DNA from: Lentinus brumalis
Lineage: Eukaryota > Basidiomycota > Agaricomycetes > Polyporales > Polyporaceae
DNA length: 64,000 nt
Direction: 5' to 3'
NCBI GenBank assembly: GCA_001792895.1
Contig: MARA01000050.1
Coordinates: forward strand, 124,001 to 188,000
This document shows positions 12,456 through 22,331 of the stretch, in pieces; within the stretch, counting starts at the first letter, position 1, and each line of letters opens with the position of its first letter. Under the pieces are notes generated by a model. It had not been told where the DNA came from, ran no database searches, and saw nothing but the letters and a program-made list of their open reading frames with translations. The position numbers and the translations under genes are program-made.

Positions 12456-12849
12456 AGGCCGAGATGAAGGTTGAAGGTTGAAGGTTGAAGGTTGACGGTT
12501 GACGGTGACAGTGGGAGTAGTGCAGCTGGACTGGACACAGGTGCGTTGTGAACGATGATTATGCGTGTATACGGACGATAACTGATGCCAGTTCAGGACA
12601 TTAGACAGTATTGTAGCCATAACTTATTTCCTTCGATCGCGCCGCAACAGTACATTCCACGCTCTGCATAGCATATACAATCGCGCAAGTCATAACACAA
12701 GGAAGGGCGCCTGCCCATGGTTGGGAGTTGAAAGAGAATAGCGTGTTCAGGAAAGGTATCGTGCGGTGTCAAGGGTACGTCCTGTCCTATTGGTTGACAG
12801 GTTGAGCAAGAGGTATTAAGGTAGAGGCATGACGATAAGAACTCACACG
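12456..12849. other. intergenic between convergent BIR1 and kinase 1
   Basis: Holds the 3' UTRs of the two convergent genes and a short tandem repeat at 12463-12509. No coding region is supported. Confidence 0.5.
12463..12509. repeat. short tandem heptamer repeat (GGTTGAA/GGTTGAC)
   Basis: About six head-to-tail copies of a 7-bp unit (AGGTTGA, changing to CGGTTGA) lie just after the BIR1 stop codon, in its presumed 3' UTR. Confidence 0.85.
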
Positions 12850-14458
12850 TCAAGCAGCAGGAACGACAACCTCGATCGGGGCGCGTTTCGTGGGCAGAGG
12901 CAGGGAATGGCCCTTTCGGGCGAGTGGCGCCATGAACGCCTTGCCCAGCTTCTCGTTCGACGGGAAGTCCGGGATCTCCGCCAAGTTGAGCGGGTTCTGG
13001 GCATGGGTCTCCGGCGTACATGGTCCGCTGCTCTCTTCTCCAGAACTACAGTTGCTGCACGAGAACTTGGTGCTCGAGCTACTCAGAGAGGACTCGGAAG
13101 AGGAACGCGAAATGCCTGTGGACGGGGTGATGACGAAATTGCCGTCCTTGTTCTCGAAGCGCATGTTCAAGATTGCCGACCTGACCCTAGTATTCGATAC
13201 CTGGGCGAGAAGGTCGACGGCATCCTCCTCCCAGAGAACGGACTGGCAGCGGATGGCTGCTGCCGGGTCCTTCAAGGGAGGCTGCCTCGGCCGATACGCG
13301 GCCGCCGCGCGCTTGAGATAATCGTTGCCCTTGGCGATGTCCGCGTCGGTCATGAAGAAGGTGTCGACTTCAAGGATGAGCTTGCGCAGCTCGGGAATTG
13401 TGATACGCGATGCTGCGCGGGGCTCGAAGATCGCGTCCAGAATGTCCTCGCATTCGATCGAGATGGGCATCGTCTCACGGAGGAAGCCAGCGTTCTGGAG
13501 GTATCGCTCGAAGAGCTCATCGGTGGTCACAGCGTACTCCCACGGATTGCTGCCGGCGACGATGTTGCAAAGGATGACACCGAGCGCCCAGACATCGCTG
13601 GCCGCCGTGGAGTAGGGCTCGTAGCCGACTTCATGACCGATGCACTCTGGAGCGTTCTGGAGGTATCGCTCGAAGAGCTCATCGGTGGTCACAGCGTACT
13701 CCCACGGATTGCTGCCGGCGACGATGTTGCAAAGGATGACACCGAGCGCCCAGACATCGCTGGCCGCCGTGGAGTAGGGCTCGTAGCCGACTTCATGACC
13801 GATGCACTCTGGAGATGGCGATGGGAGTCAATGAGTGTCTTCATCTCTGACACGGTGACTGATACTCACCAGGGCTCATGTAGGTTGAGCTTCCGCACCC
13901 AAAATTGTCGCTGACCTTGGACGTCGTCGCGAGGCCGAAGTCAGCAAGCTTGATCAGCGAGCCGTCCTCGTTCACCATGACGTTGTCCGGCTTCAGGTCG
14001 CGGTGGTAGACACCGTTCTCGTGGCAGTGCGCAACCGCATCGAGGAGCTGCACGAAGATGCTCTTGACCAACTCGTCCTTACGGGAGTACAGGCGGCGCT
14101 GGACGAGTGCGTGGAGGAGGTCGCCGCCAGGGCAGTATTCGATGACGATGTAGAACAGCTCGCTGGTCTCGTAGTAGCCGTAGAGCTCGCAGATGTTCGG
14201 GTGTCCGGAGACTTCGCTGTGCGCACGAAGCTCGCGCTGCTGGAAGCGCCAGTCGCGGGTATGCGGATCAGCCTTCTCCATGATCTTGACGGCGAACTGC
14301 TTGGGCTCGGGGCTGGTGTCCTTCTTGTGGACGGCGCGGAAGACGACGCCGTATGAGCCCTGGCCGAGGTGCTCGACGAGCTCGAGGTCGCCGTCGGCAA
14401 TCTTCACGCCGAGGAAACCGCTGAAGTCAGTACGAGTACTGAATCTTGACGAAGGCAT
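12850..14458 (-). CDS. fungal Ser/Thr protein kinase 1, with internally duplicated catalytic segment
   Basis: Protein kinase of a fungal class resembling Ran1/Sks1/Vhs1 (tentative). Two exons, 14458-13870 and 13808-12850, give 515 residues. Visible: glycine loop LGQGSYGVVF, VAIK-type FAVKIMEK, hinge YIVIEYCPGGDL, catalytic loop HRDLKPDN, DFG, and an activation segment ending MSP|ECIG, with a phase-1 intron (13809-13869) splitting the Glu codon. The segment ECIGHEVGYEPYSTAASDVW to ERYLQNA, covering subdomains VIII-IX with DVWALGV, then occurs twice in a row from a perfect 162-bp tandem repeat. The reading frame stays open. The C-terminal tail (from about residue 370) is Ser-rich and ends IEVVVPAA. 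Two tandem copies of helices F-G would be expected to disturb the fold; splicing to a second copy of the acceptor would remove one. Close relatives lie at 15.6 and 27.3 kb. Confidence 0.85.
13489..13812. repeat. perfect tandem duplication, 2 x 162 bp, inside kinase 1
   Basis: Bases 13489-13650 and 13651-13812 are identical. The unit is 54 codons, so the frame is kept. On the coding strand each unit starts with CCAG, the last four bases of the intron in copy A, followed by AGTGCATC. In copy B the same CCAG is read as coding sequence (codon CCA plus the G of GAG). Flanking microhomology is only 2 bp (AG on the + strand). No divergence at all means a very recent event or an assembly artefact. 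Confidence 0.95.
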
Positions 14459-15592
14459 CTTGATTGATCCTTGAGGGGGTAGGAGGGTGATATGAGCGAG
14501 GGTAGATGTGTAGTAAAGTAAGCTTTGTCCAGTGTAGACTTGCTACAGATGGAGGGTGCAGGGATTGATGTCGAAGTAAGCCGGAATGGCACTGGTCTTA
14601 TAGACTTCAGCGTCGGATGAGGTGCTCGCGGGAGACACGTCGGGCAGTCCAAATATGGTGGTAGTCGTCGGGACGGGTGAGGCTACAGCCTTCCCGTGCA
14701 CAGGTTCGGATACTTGTACAAGCCATCGGTGCGCGATGTCGCTGGCCGCCGCGCACATAGGGAATGTCGCAAAGCCGACGGGCCTGCGTTTGCCTGTCGG
14801 ATGCCAAAGGAGGCAAAGCCGACCAACGACCGCGGTCTTCACGGTCCCGATTGAAACAGGCTTGATCACAACTGTCATGTGGTGAAGGAAGGATATCAAA
14901 TCAGCCCAGGGTTCTAATATGAACGAGGTCGTGCAGCCCACCGCGACTAGATTGTGATCGTGCCCGATGATGCTTGTGAGGCTAACGGACTTCGATGCCA
15001 GTTTGGTTGTCGGGACTCGGTAATAGGTTCCCTCTGGAACATTCAGTAAAAATACTGAAGTGGCCCAAGCGTCCCAAATGGCGGTGCATGCGGAGGTGCA
15101 CTACTGCAAGTTGTATTATGATTGCGCCTGTCGACGCTGCAGAATGCTGCAAGTAGCAAAGCCACGAGGTGCTTTGAAACCTGGCAGTCAATCAGCGTTG
15201 CTTCCATAGGATGGCTCTGCTGAAAGCAAACATACCCGGTGGAGAACATGGTCGCGCAGAGCAAAGCGCACCGGCAAACTCCGAGTTGTTTCTTAACCGC
15301 ATTCAAGGCGGTACGAGCTTCATGTTGGGTGACGAGTGCAATGCTCGGACGCCGTGCGGAAACAGTAGTGGGAGAGAGACACAACTTATGTTCCCGAGCA
15401 TGAGCTAGTGAGCTACCTATACACAGATGTATGATAGCATATAGTTGATGAATTAGTATAGGTACAACGGAATAATATAGCAACAGAACGTGTGCAGAAG
15501 CATTACGAATGTTCTATGTATCATGAAGTCATTAGTATCGTAACGCTGCCGAATCCGACCGAACGGTCCATGCCACAACAAGACGACGTCTA
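14459..15592. other. intergenic, kinase 1 promoter and kinase 2 3' flank
   Basis: More than 1.1 kb with only short frames lacking family features. The longest (minus strand, 14543-14941) reads like random sequence and has no convincing context. It should contain the kinase 1 promoter. Confidence 0.5.
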
Positions 15593-16953
15593 CTAGACGT
15601 CAAGCGCGAAACGATCCATGAACCGACGCAAGAACGCAGGCACTGCGGCCGACTCGCTCTTCCTCGGCGGCTGTGCGGGCACAGGCTGCGCTCCATCGCA
15701 ACTCAGCTCCTCTACACACGTCTCCGCAGAGCTCAACCCCGGCTCGAACTCCGCCGGCGGGACATCGACGTCTGAAACCTGCTGCGCGCGCATCTCGGGG
15801 GTATACGGGCCCGCAGACTCGACAGTCGACGACGGGGAGCACCGCGTGTCCGACGTCGGGGTCGAACCCATCGCGTACAGACGGAGACCATCCCCATCCA
15901 GCGACTCGTGCCGGACCCGCTTTTCCTCTGCAACCCACGGGAAGTAGTACTTCATCCGCGAGGACCCGCCAAAGTACGAGCGCGCGGCGCTCTTGAGGTG
16001 GAACCCGCCCCGCCAGACGAGCTCGGGGTCCATGTACAGCGTGTCGATGTCCTCGATGCGTGCGCGAATGTCGGAGAGGGTAATGTTGCGCACGTACTCG
16101 CGACGGAAGATCTGCTGCAGCAGCGTGTTCGCGCCGTCAGAGATGGGGAGGTGCCGCTGGAGGAAGTTGATATCCTGCCGATACTGGTGGTAGCAGTGAT
16201 CCATGGGCGACGCTTGGTTCCATGGATTGTGTCCCGTTACCATGCTGAGGAGGATGACACCAACAGCCCAGATGTCGTTTGATCGGGCGTTGTAGGCTTT
16301 GTGTGCATCGAACCCTATGCACTCTGGACAGACGGGTTGGAGTATTAGACATGCCCTATGGAACGCCTGAGAAGAGAGGTACATACCTGGACTCATATAG
16401 AGGGCACTACCAGCTCCGAACGTCTTCGTCCAGAGGTTCGTCGTCGCCAGCCCGAAGTCAGTCAGAACGAGCCTCCCGTCGTTGCCAACGAGGAAGTTCT
16501 CCGGCTTGATGTCGCGATGGTATATGCCTTGCTGGTGACAGGCCTCGATGGCATCGAGTATCTGCGAGAATACGACCTTGATCCACGTATCGTCACCGCG
16601 GTAGTGCTTATTGTGCATGAGGTAGTTGAAGAAGTCGCCCCGCTTGCAGTAGTCCATGACGAGGAACAGATAGTTACTCTCCTCGATCACCTGATGAAGG
16701 GTGACGACGTTTGGATGGTCTGACATCGCCTGGTGGAACTCGATCTCCTGCTGCTGTAGAAAGTCCTGGCGTGTGTTCGTCTGCGCCTTGATCATGCACT
16801 TGACCGCGACCTCCGTTGGTGGGGACGTCGTGCGATCGTCTGCGAGGAAGATGAGGCCGCTCGACCCGAGCCTAGGACGCGCGTGAACTTGTAACGGTTT
16901 TTGGCTATGGTGAAGCCCACCAGGCTAGGGATGGTTTCGCTGGCGAGTGTCAT
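15593..16953 (-). CDS. fungal Ser/Thr protein kinase 2, probable one-base deletion in the glycine loop
   Basis: Relative of kinases 1 and 3. Exons 16953-16387 and 16323-15593. Start at 16953 gives MTLASETIPSLVGFTIAKNR. Visible: VAVKCMIKAQ (catalytic Lys), HPNVVTLHQV, VMDYCKRGDFF, HRDIKPENFLV, TDFGLAT, activation segment YMSP|ECIG with the same phase-1 intron as its relatives, and DIWAVGVILLS. The tail is Ser/Pro-rich and ends RRFMDRFALDV. Exon 1 is 567 nt, but a phase-1 donor requires one more. The break is in the glycine loop near 16864: the frame before reads YKFTRVLGSG and the frame after reads SSGLIFLADD, together LGSGSSGLIF with one base missing beside a CCC run. With that base the protein would be 432 residues. 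Either a null allele or an assembly error. Confidence 0.82.
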
Positions 16954-17621
16954 GGTAGAAGCGTGTGTGGGTGAGGTAGTAGGTGCGCGTGTGATAGGAG
17001 AGCAAGGGCGTGTGTGTTGCAAGACGGATGGAAGAGATGAGACGTGGAAATAAGTAGAAGAACCAGCATCTTACAGAGCTCGATACTTAAGGTGATTGCA
17101 CAGGTCCCGCAAGCCGCGCGGAATGAACGCTACGCAAGGCCTTGGACCGCCCACCCAGATTGCGACCCTCGCACGAACGCGGAAGACGGGAGCATCTGGG
17201 GGGGTTGCGTCGGATCCGTCGCATTAGGCAGGTGGCGATGGGCGTGCCTCAGGCGGGATCGTGACGGCCGCATTTCTCGGACACGCGATGCTGTGCAGAA
17301 GTGCTTGCGATTCGGACTGGCAGAGGAGCGGCGCGACAAGGACCCGACCCAGGCCTTCTGCAGGTCCGCGTCAGCGCACGACATACGAATGTGACGACGT
17401 GCCTTTTGAACTGTGGCCTCTTCTGAGCGCTCCCGCACTACGAGGGAATTCCTCGTTCCATACGTGCACACGAGGAATACAATGCATTCATAGCGGAGTC
17501 CGAGCAAAGCAGGAGTGACAGGGGTTTGAGAGAGCTGCGCCACCGTGAAGGACAATCGCCACATCCGATGGGGCCAGTACAGCACGCGCTGAGTAGAGTC
17601 AGGAGAACCACGGTACAACAA
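16954..17621. other. intergenic, promoter of kinase 2
   Basis: No gene supported. A minus-strand frame at 17130-17621 has no recognisable features and unusual composition. Expected to hold the kinase 2 promoter and the 3' flank of the small gene at 17.6 kb. Confidence 0.45.
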
Positions 17622-18191
17622 TCACCAGCCCAGAGAATCTTCGGCCATGCGCAGGAAGCTCTCCTCATCAAAGGAGCTGGCCCGGAGACTCGTCAGACCC
17701 GCAACCGCCTCATCGCTCGCAGCGCCGTAACCTAGCTCGTGGAGCGTCAGGTTGTTGTACGCTTCGTACACCGCTGTCACTGTGTCTTCCGCGCCCTTCG
17801 TCTCCTCATCCTCGTTCCAGCTATGTTGCGAGTAGACTGACGGAAGAGTGGACTGATAGGTGTGGATGGTGGGGTATGACGGTGACGGCGAAAGCAGCGC
17901 GGGCGGCATTGAATACGACGTACGTCCTGGCGGGTGATCCGCGTCTAAGGGGAGAGGCCGCGATTCAAAAGTCTCGGTCCGTCGTCGGATGTCGTCTCGC
18001 GCGTAGGCGATGTCAAGGGGCACGAGCATGTGTGTGCGGAGGGCGAAGGGGATGGGGTGGGGGTCGCTGGAGGCCATCTCGAAGCCTTCTTGACGCCAGC
18101 GGATGTCCTTGCGAGATTGCGCAAACGAGAGGCTGACCAGCGCGATAGATGGTGCCGGCGGTGGCGACGGGGGCATGTCGAGCAAGGACAC
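17622..18191 (-). CDS. hypothetical protein, 189 residues, single exon
   Basis: I do not recognise this protein. The frame starts MSLLDMPPSPPPAPSIAL and ends FLRMAEDSLGW. It is Pro/Ser-rich, with two similar stretches, KDIRWRQEGFEMA and DDIRRRTETFES, followed in each case by a Pro-containing segment. The C-terminal part is acidic and predicted helical (DEAVAGLTSLRASSFDEESF). No signal peptide or membrane segment. Codon usage is GC3-rich like its neighbours, which supports a real gene, but there is no family evidence. Confidence 0.45.
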   Translation of the reverse strand: MSLLDMPPSPPPAPSIALVSLSFAQSRKDIRWRQEGFEMASSDPHPIPFALRTHMLVPLDIAYARDDIRRRTETFESRPLPLDADHPPGRTSYSMPPALLSPSPSYPTIHTYQSTLPSVYSQHSWNEDEETKGAEDTVTAVYEAYNNLTLHELGYGAASDEAVAGLTSLRASSFDEESFLRMAEDSLGW

Positions 18192-19155
18192 ATGGATAGG
18201 TATATCGCGCCTATTGCCAGCGAAGCTGTCTGCACAGGTCGCCCGAGGAGTCTCACATAAGGGACTGATCGTTATCGTTGGGGGAACGGAGAGCGAAGCT
18301 TCGACACCGACGCGTATTTGCGAGCCAGGTTCGTCGGAAAGCGGAGATCAGGAAATAGCGATTGATTTGAATGCTGGTCGCGAGTCTTGAAGATAGCCAT
18401 GCCTGATAGCAGCGTGAAAGCAAAGAGCACAACGACAATAGGGATCTCAGCGAGAAGCGGAGAGGAGTGGCAGTCACCGACCTTGCAACTCGTCGTGGCT
18501 GACGAGTAGGACCCAGGCCGTGCTTCGCCATGGGCTCCGAGTCTCGGGCTAGTTTGAAATATGGCATGGCCGAGTACTAGTCGATGACTCTTGGATCTCC
18601 TACGTCGCCACAGAGGTATGGCAGGCGCAAGGCGCGTTGTGGTGGTTAGTCGAGTCTTCGAGAGGCAGCCTCCCCGGGCCGCGACCGTCTTTGGGCGCTT
18701 GCAGAAGCGCGAGATCGAGATACGGCGTGTACTTACTTACGTGCAATCGAGGACGAGTACTATGTAGCAAGAGCGTTCACGTTCAGCTGTCTCCGAATAT
18801 CCCATATGTACGAGCTGTCTGCTCACGAGCTTGTCATAGTGATACATAGTGCAGAAGGCACACTAACTGCGACCCGGCTACCGGCCAAGCCTCGCAAGGG
18901 TTCCATGCAGGCCGATCCGCCACAGCGTGATTTGCATGTTCGGCGCGCACACTCGACTGGTTGTATGTTGTGGCGAGCGAGTCGGAGGCGACTTGGCGAG
19001 TCGCCAGCATCAGGATCTGCGCCAGAATAGCTCGGCCATCACGTGGGCGCACGGCCATCCTGCAGCCGCCGCCTGAGAGTCGGGTTTCGCATTCTTTCCT
19101 CCTCCTCCATCCACCCTTCCTTGCCAGCACCTTTTCCTGCCCGTTCTCGACCGAC
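18192..19155. other. intergenic, divergent promoter region
   Basis: Separates the minus-strand small gene from the plus-strand surface-protein gene. No coding frame is supported. The last 80 bases before 19156 are strongly CT-rich, as in fungal core promoters and leaders. Confidence 0.5.
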
Positions 19156-21003
19156 ATGTTGAGCTTGCCTACCCTCGCCTCTCTTTTACTCCTCGCGGTC
19201 CCCCACACGGTCCTCGCCGATCCGTGTGTCGCCTTTGACATCGACTTTAACCTGCTTGCCTTTGGCTTCGGTGGCAAGGACTTCAACGCGGGCCCGCAGG
19301 ATTCATGGACGAGCGGTGAGTATCAGCTCTACTTGCCCCCTTCCCTACACACGCCACGACGAGGAACGTGACGAGGGACGTTACAACGAAGGCCGCCACG
19401 ACGAGGTCATGAGCGACAAATCCACTCGCACACACACACACTCCGAACAGAGCACATTCTCGCAGGGAGCAACTGCCCTCATGCGACTTATGCGGCGGGT
19501 CTTGAGGTTACACTCTTCTGAGGGTGTTGCGGGGCTGCACTCCTTGCTCACGCCAGCGTAGAGCTGCGTCATCTAACAGTCGCCTTTTGCTCGCGGTGGT
19601 CCTTGAGCACCTGATGTTCGTCCTGGGTCAGTGTGGGGATCGCAACCTGAAACTTGTGCCCTCTCAAGGACGGCGAGGATGCACCACTCGCTCAGGCCTA
19701 CGGCGGGTGGCCTCAAGCAGCCGGCGTGCGATACATCAATGCACGTCGACCGTATTGCACCTGCGCAGATGTGCAGCAAGCCGTAAAGCAGTGATGATGC
19801 GCTCTTGGCCGCTTCGCCGTTTCCTTGGCGCGGCGTATCCTTGTCCGGGCTTCGATTTGCTAACCCAGGATCCTTCTCTAGGCAGCGCCACTGACATCAC
19901 TGCCTCCGGACGACCGTGAGTTGCCCAATTGGCGTGAGATCGACTCTGTCCTAACTCGCTGTTCAGTCCCTTCGACGGTGTCGGCACTACATGCTACCTC
20001 GCTCAGTTCTTCAACGCTGTCTACGTTCTGAACGGAGACAAGGCAAACCCGTCCGACGTCCACATTTACGACGCCACCAAGAAGTCATGGTCCACGCAGA
20101 AGGTGAACGCCGGCAGCTTCGATACGTCTTCCTTCAAGGCGATCCTCGATCACGACACGAACGTCTTCTATGCCGTCTCACATGGGGAGATGTGGTCGCT
20201 CGATTTGGGAGAGCAGACGGTGGCGAAGTCGGACGCCCTCTCGTGGACGGACGTGCAGACGACACCTTACGGCAGCAACTACGACCCCACCATGGCTCTT
20301 GCGCAGAACCACATCCACTTCATCGGTGTCCCTGACGTCCCTGCCGGCTCCGTAGACATCTTCGTCATCCACTGTGAGTTACTGCACGCATCTTTATATG
20401 GCCATCGCTCACGTCGTCTATGCAGTCTCGTTCTTCCAGCCGCAGCCGCAGTCCTACTCTGGTGCCTCGGCGTTCCCGGCGACGCACGGCCAGACGGCGT
20501 CGTTCTTCCAGTCCGAGGGCGTTCAGCAGGAGTTCGCGTTCATCCCCGACGATGGCTCGATGACCTACGTGATCAACGTCGAGAACAACTCCACCTCTAC
20601 CCTCTCTGGCCCGACGTCCAAGGACCCGAAGGCGCAGTACGCCGCGTCCATCACCGCGCTCGTCCAGCTTGACAGCACCGGCGCCGTCTCCTTCATCCCC
20701 TACAAGCAGGGCGACGCGTCGACGAACTCGGCCGCCAAGTGGGCGACCGTCGCGAAGATCGCCGCTGTCGCGCCCGCCGGCACCTCGGCCTCTGGCACTG
20801 GCACTGGCGCGAGCGCGACTGGTGCGTCCGGTGTCGGCACCGCGCCCGCTGGCACGCGTTTGCCTGCTTCTGGCACTGCTACGGGCAGTGCGTCCTCCCA
20901 GACTGGAGGCGCCGCCGCTGGTAGCAACGGTGCGTTCGCGAATGCGGCGAGCTTCGGCAGCCTTGCGAGTGCACTTCTTGCCGCCCTTGCGTTCTTGCAA
21001 TGA
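19156..21003 (+). CDS. secreted, probably GPI-anchored kelch/propeller-like surface protein
   Basis: Starts with a signal peptide (MLSLPTLASLLLLAVPHTVLA, then DPCVAFD). Exon 1 is 19156-19315. A 566-nt intron (19316-19881, containing a CA microsatellite near 19430) leads to ATDITASGRP, followed by PFDGVGTTCYLAQFFNAVYV. A segment VHIYDATKKSWSTQ resembles a kelch strand. A later short intron joins DIFVIH to FSFFQPQPQ. The C-terminus is Ser/Gly/Thr/Ala-rich (ASGTGTGASATGASGVGT) and ends in a hydrophobic stretch SLASALLAALAFLQ, the arrangement of a GPI attachment signal. Inference: cell-wall or plasma-membrane surface protein; ligand unknown. Reading frame is intact through all introns. Confidence 0.75.
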
Positions 21004-22331
21004 GCGCACGTCGTGTCGTGTATCGCATTGTGACATAGCGTTGGGTTCTGGCTTGGTCTGTAGGTAGCATCAGCATCGTTTCGCGCAACAACAGTTGCGT
21101 GGAGAGGGACATTATCGTGCGGCATGTCGGACTCACGGACGCATCTCCATCTCCATCCCCCTCTTCCCCTCACACACTGGCACCCCCCTCTTCCGCACAC
21201 ACATACCCCCACGTCACTAGTATCGTCGTCATACGCTACCCTGTTTTCGTTCTCGCGCACTCGTACTAGTCCCTAGGTCTAGTTTTGGTGTACGTGCTCT
21301 TTGGTCCTGCCCTGATCCTTGGATGGGATGATACGAAGGACGCCCATTCGTTAGCAACACTACTGTCTCTACCTCTCCCACTCACCTAGCTACCAGGTTT
21401 GCGTTGTTCCCCCGCACATGGCTGGACCGCGGTGGATATGTACGTACGCCGTGGCCTCGAGCACACAGGACTTGCTTGCTGGCGCACCTATAATCTATCT
21501 ACTGGCTCGCAAGCGACTAATCGATTCGCGTCCTTTCCGGCTTCACTTGGGATTGCATGGAAGACGCACACGGCTGGATGATACATATTACTTGAGCGGC
21601 GTGCCACCCGTCCGCAAAGTTCATCCGCGAAGAGCAGGAGGCGGAGACAAATTTTATGCATCGTGCGCACTTACGAGACCTTTATGCCTCCGCGTTTCTA
21701 TGCTCCGGTGAATCTCAGACATGCATGATAACAACAGACGACAGGTCGCGAGCGTGGTTCTCGACCTCCTTGGTGACTTCCGAGTTCCCAACGATGATGA
21801 GACGCGCGGATCGTCGTTGCATGAGCAAGGGGGCACGATGACGACCGCGAGCACCTCCCCATCGATCTTGTGAACAAGGAGGTCACGGAGTCAAGAGCGG
21901 TGGAAAGCAGCACAACGCGATGAGGCGCACCCACGACCCTACTTTGCGCTACTGCCCATTCAGGAAGTTTGCGTAACCCCCATTCGGGAACTGCCGACGC
22001 GCAAGTAGCTGAGCTCACCTGGAACAATCGATACGTCCTCGCTGAGCCAGAAGCATGGTCTGGCGTACGTGAGCATATCTCCCTTGAATGCACAAAGTGA
22101 GTGTACCTGGAGAAGACATAATGTATTTGGATAGACTTTACATAGACATGAGGCTAGTAAGTCCAACCGCGTCCGACGATAGTTTGCAATCCGTACCATA
22201 ACGATGTAGTCATAAAAGCATGCCAAAGATGCTAGAGTGATTGAGATAGTAACTGTCCTTCCATATCCCGTAGCGCCGTATGTCATCCAGGTCCAGCCAT
22301 GTTACGATAGCCCGACGCAACAGCTCAGGCC
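21004..22331. other. intergenic between convergent genes
   Basis: About 1.3 kb between the 3' ends of the surface-protein gene and the IKS1-like kinase. Only short unsupported frames on both strands. Nothing structured seen. Confidence 0.5.

Noticed and set aside
12829..13914. 361-codon plus-strand frame with an internal repeat
   Set aside because: Shadow of kinase 1; the repeat is the 162-bp duplication read on the wrong strand.
14543..14941. 132-codon minus-strand frame
   Set aside because: No recognisable motif, no promoter or splice context, composition unlike neighbouring genes.
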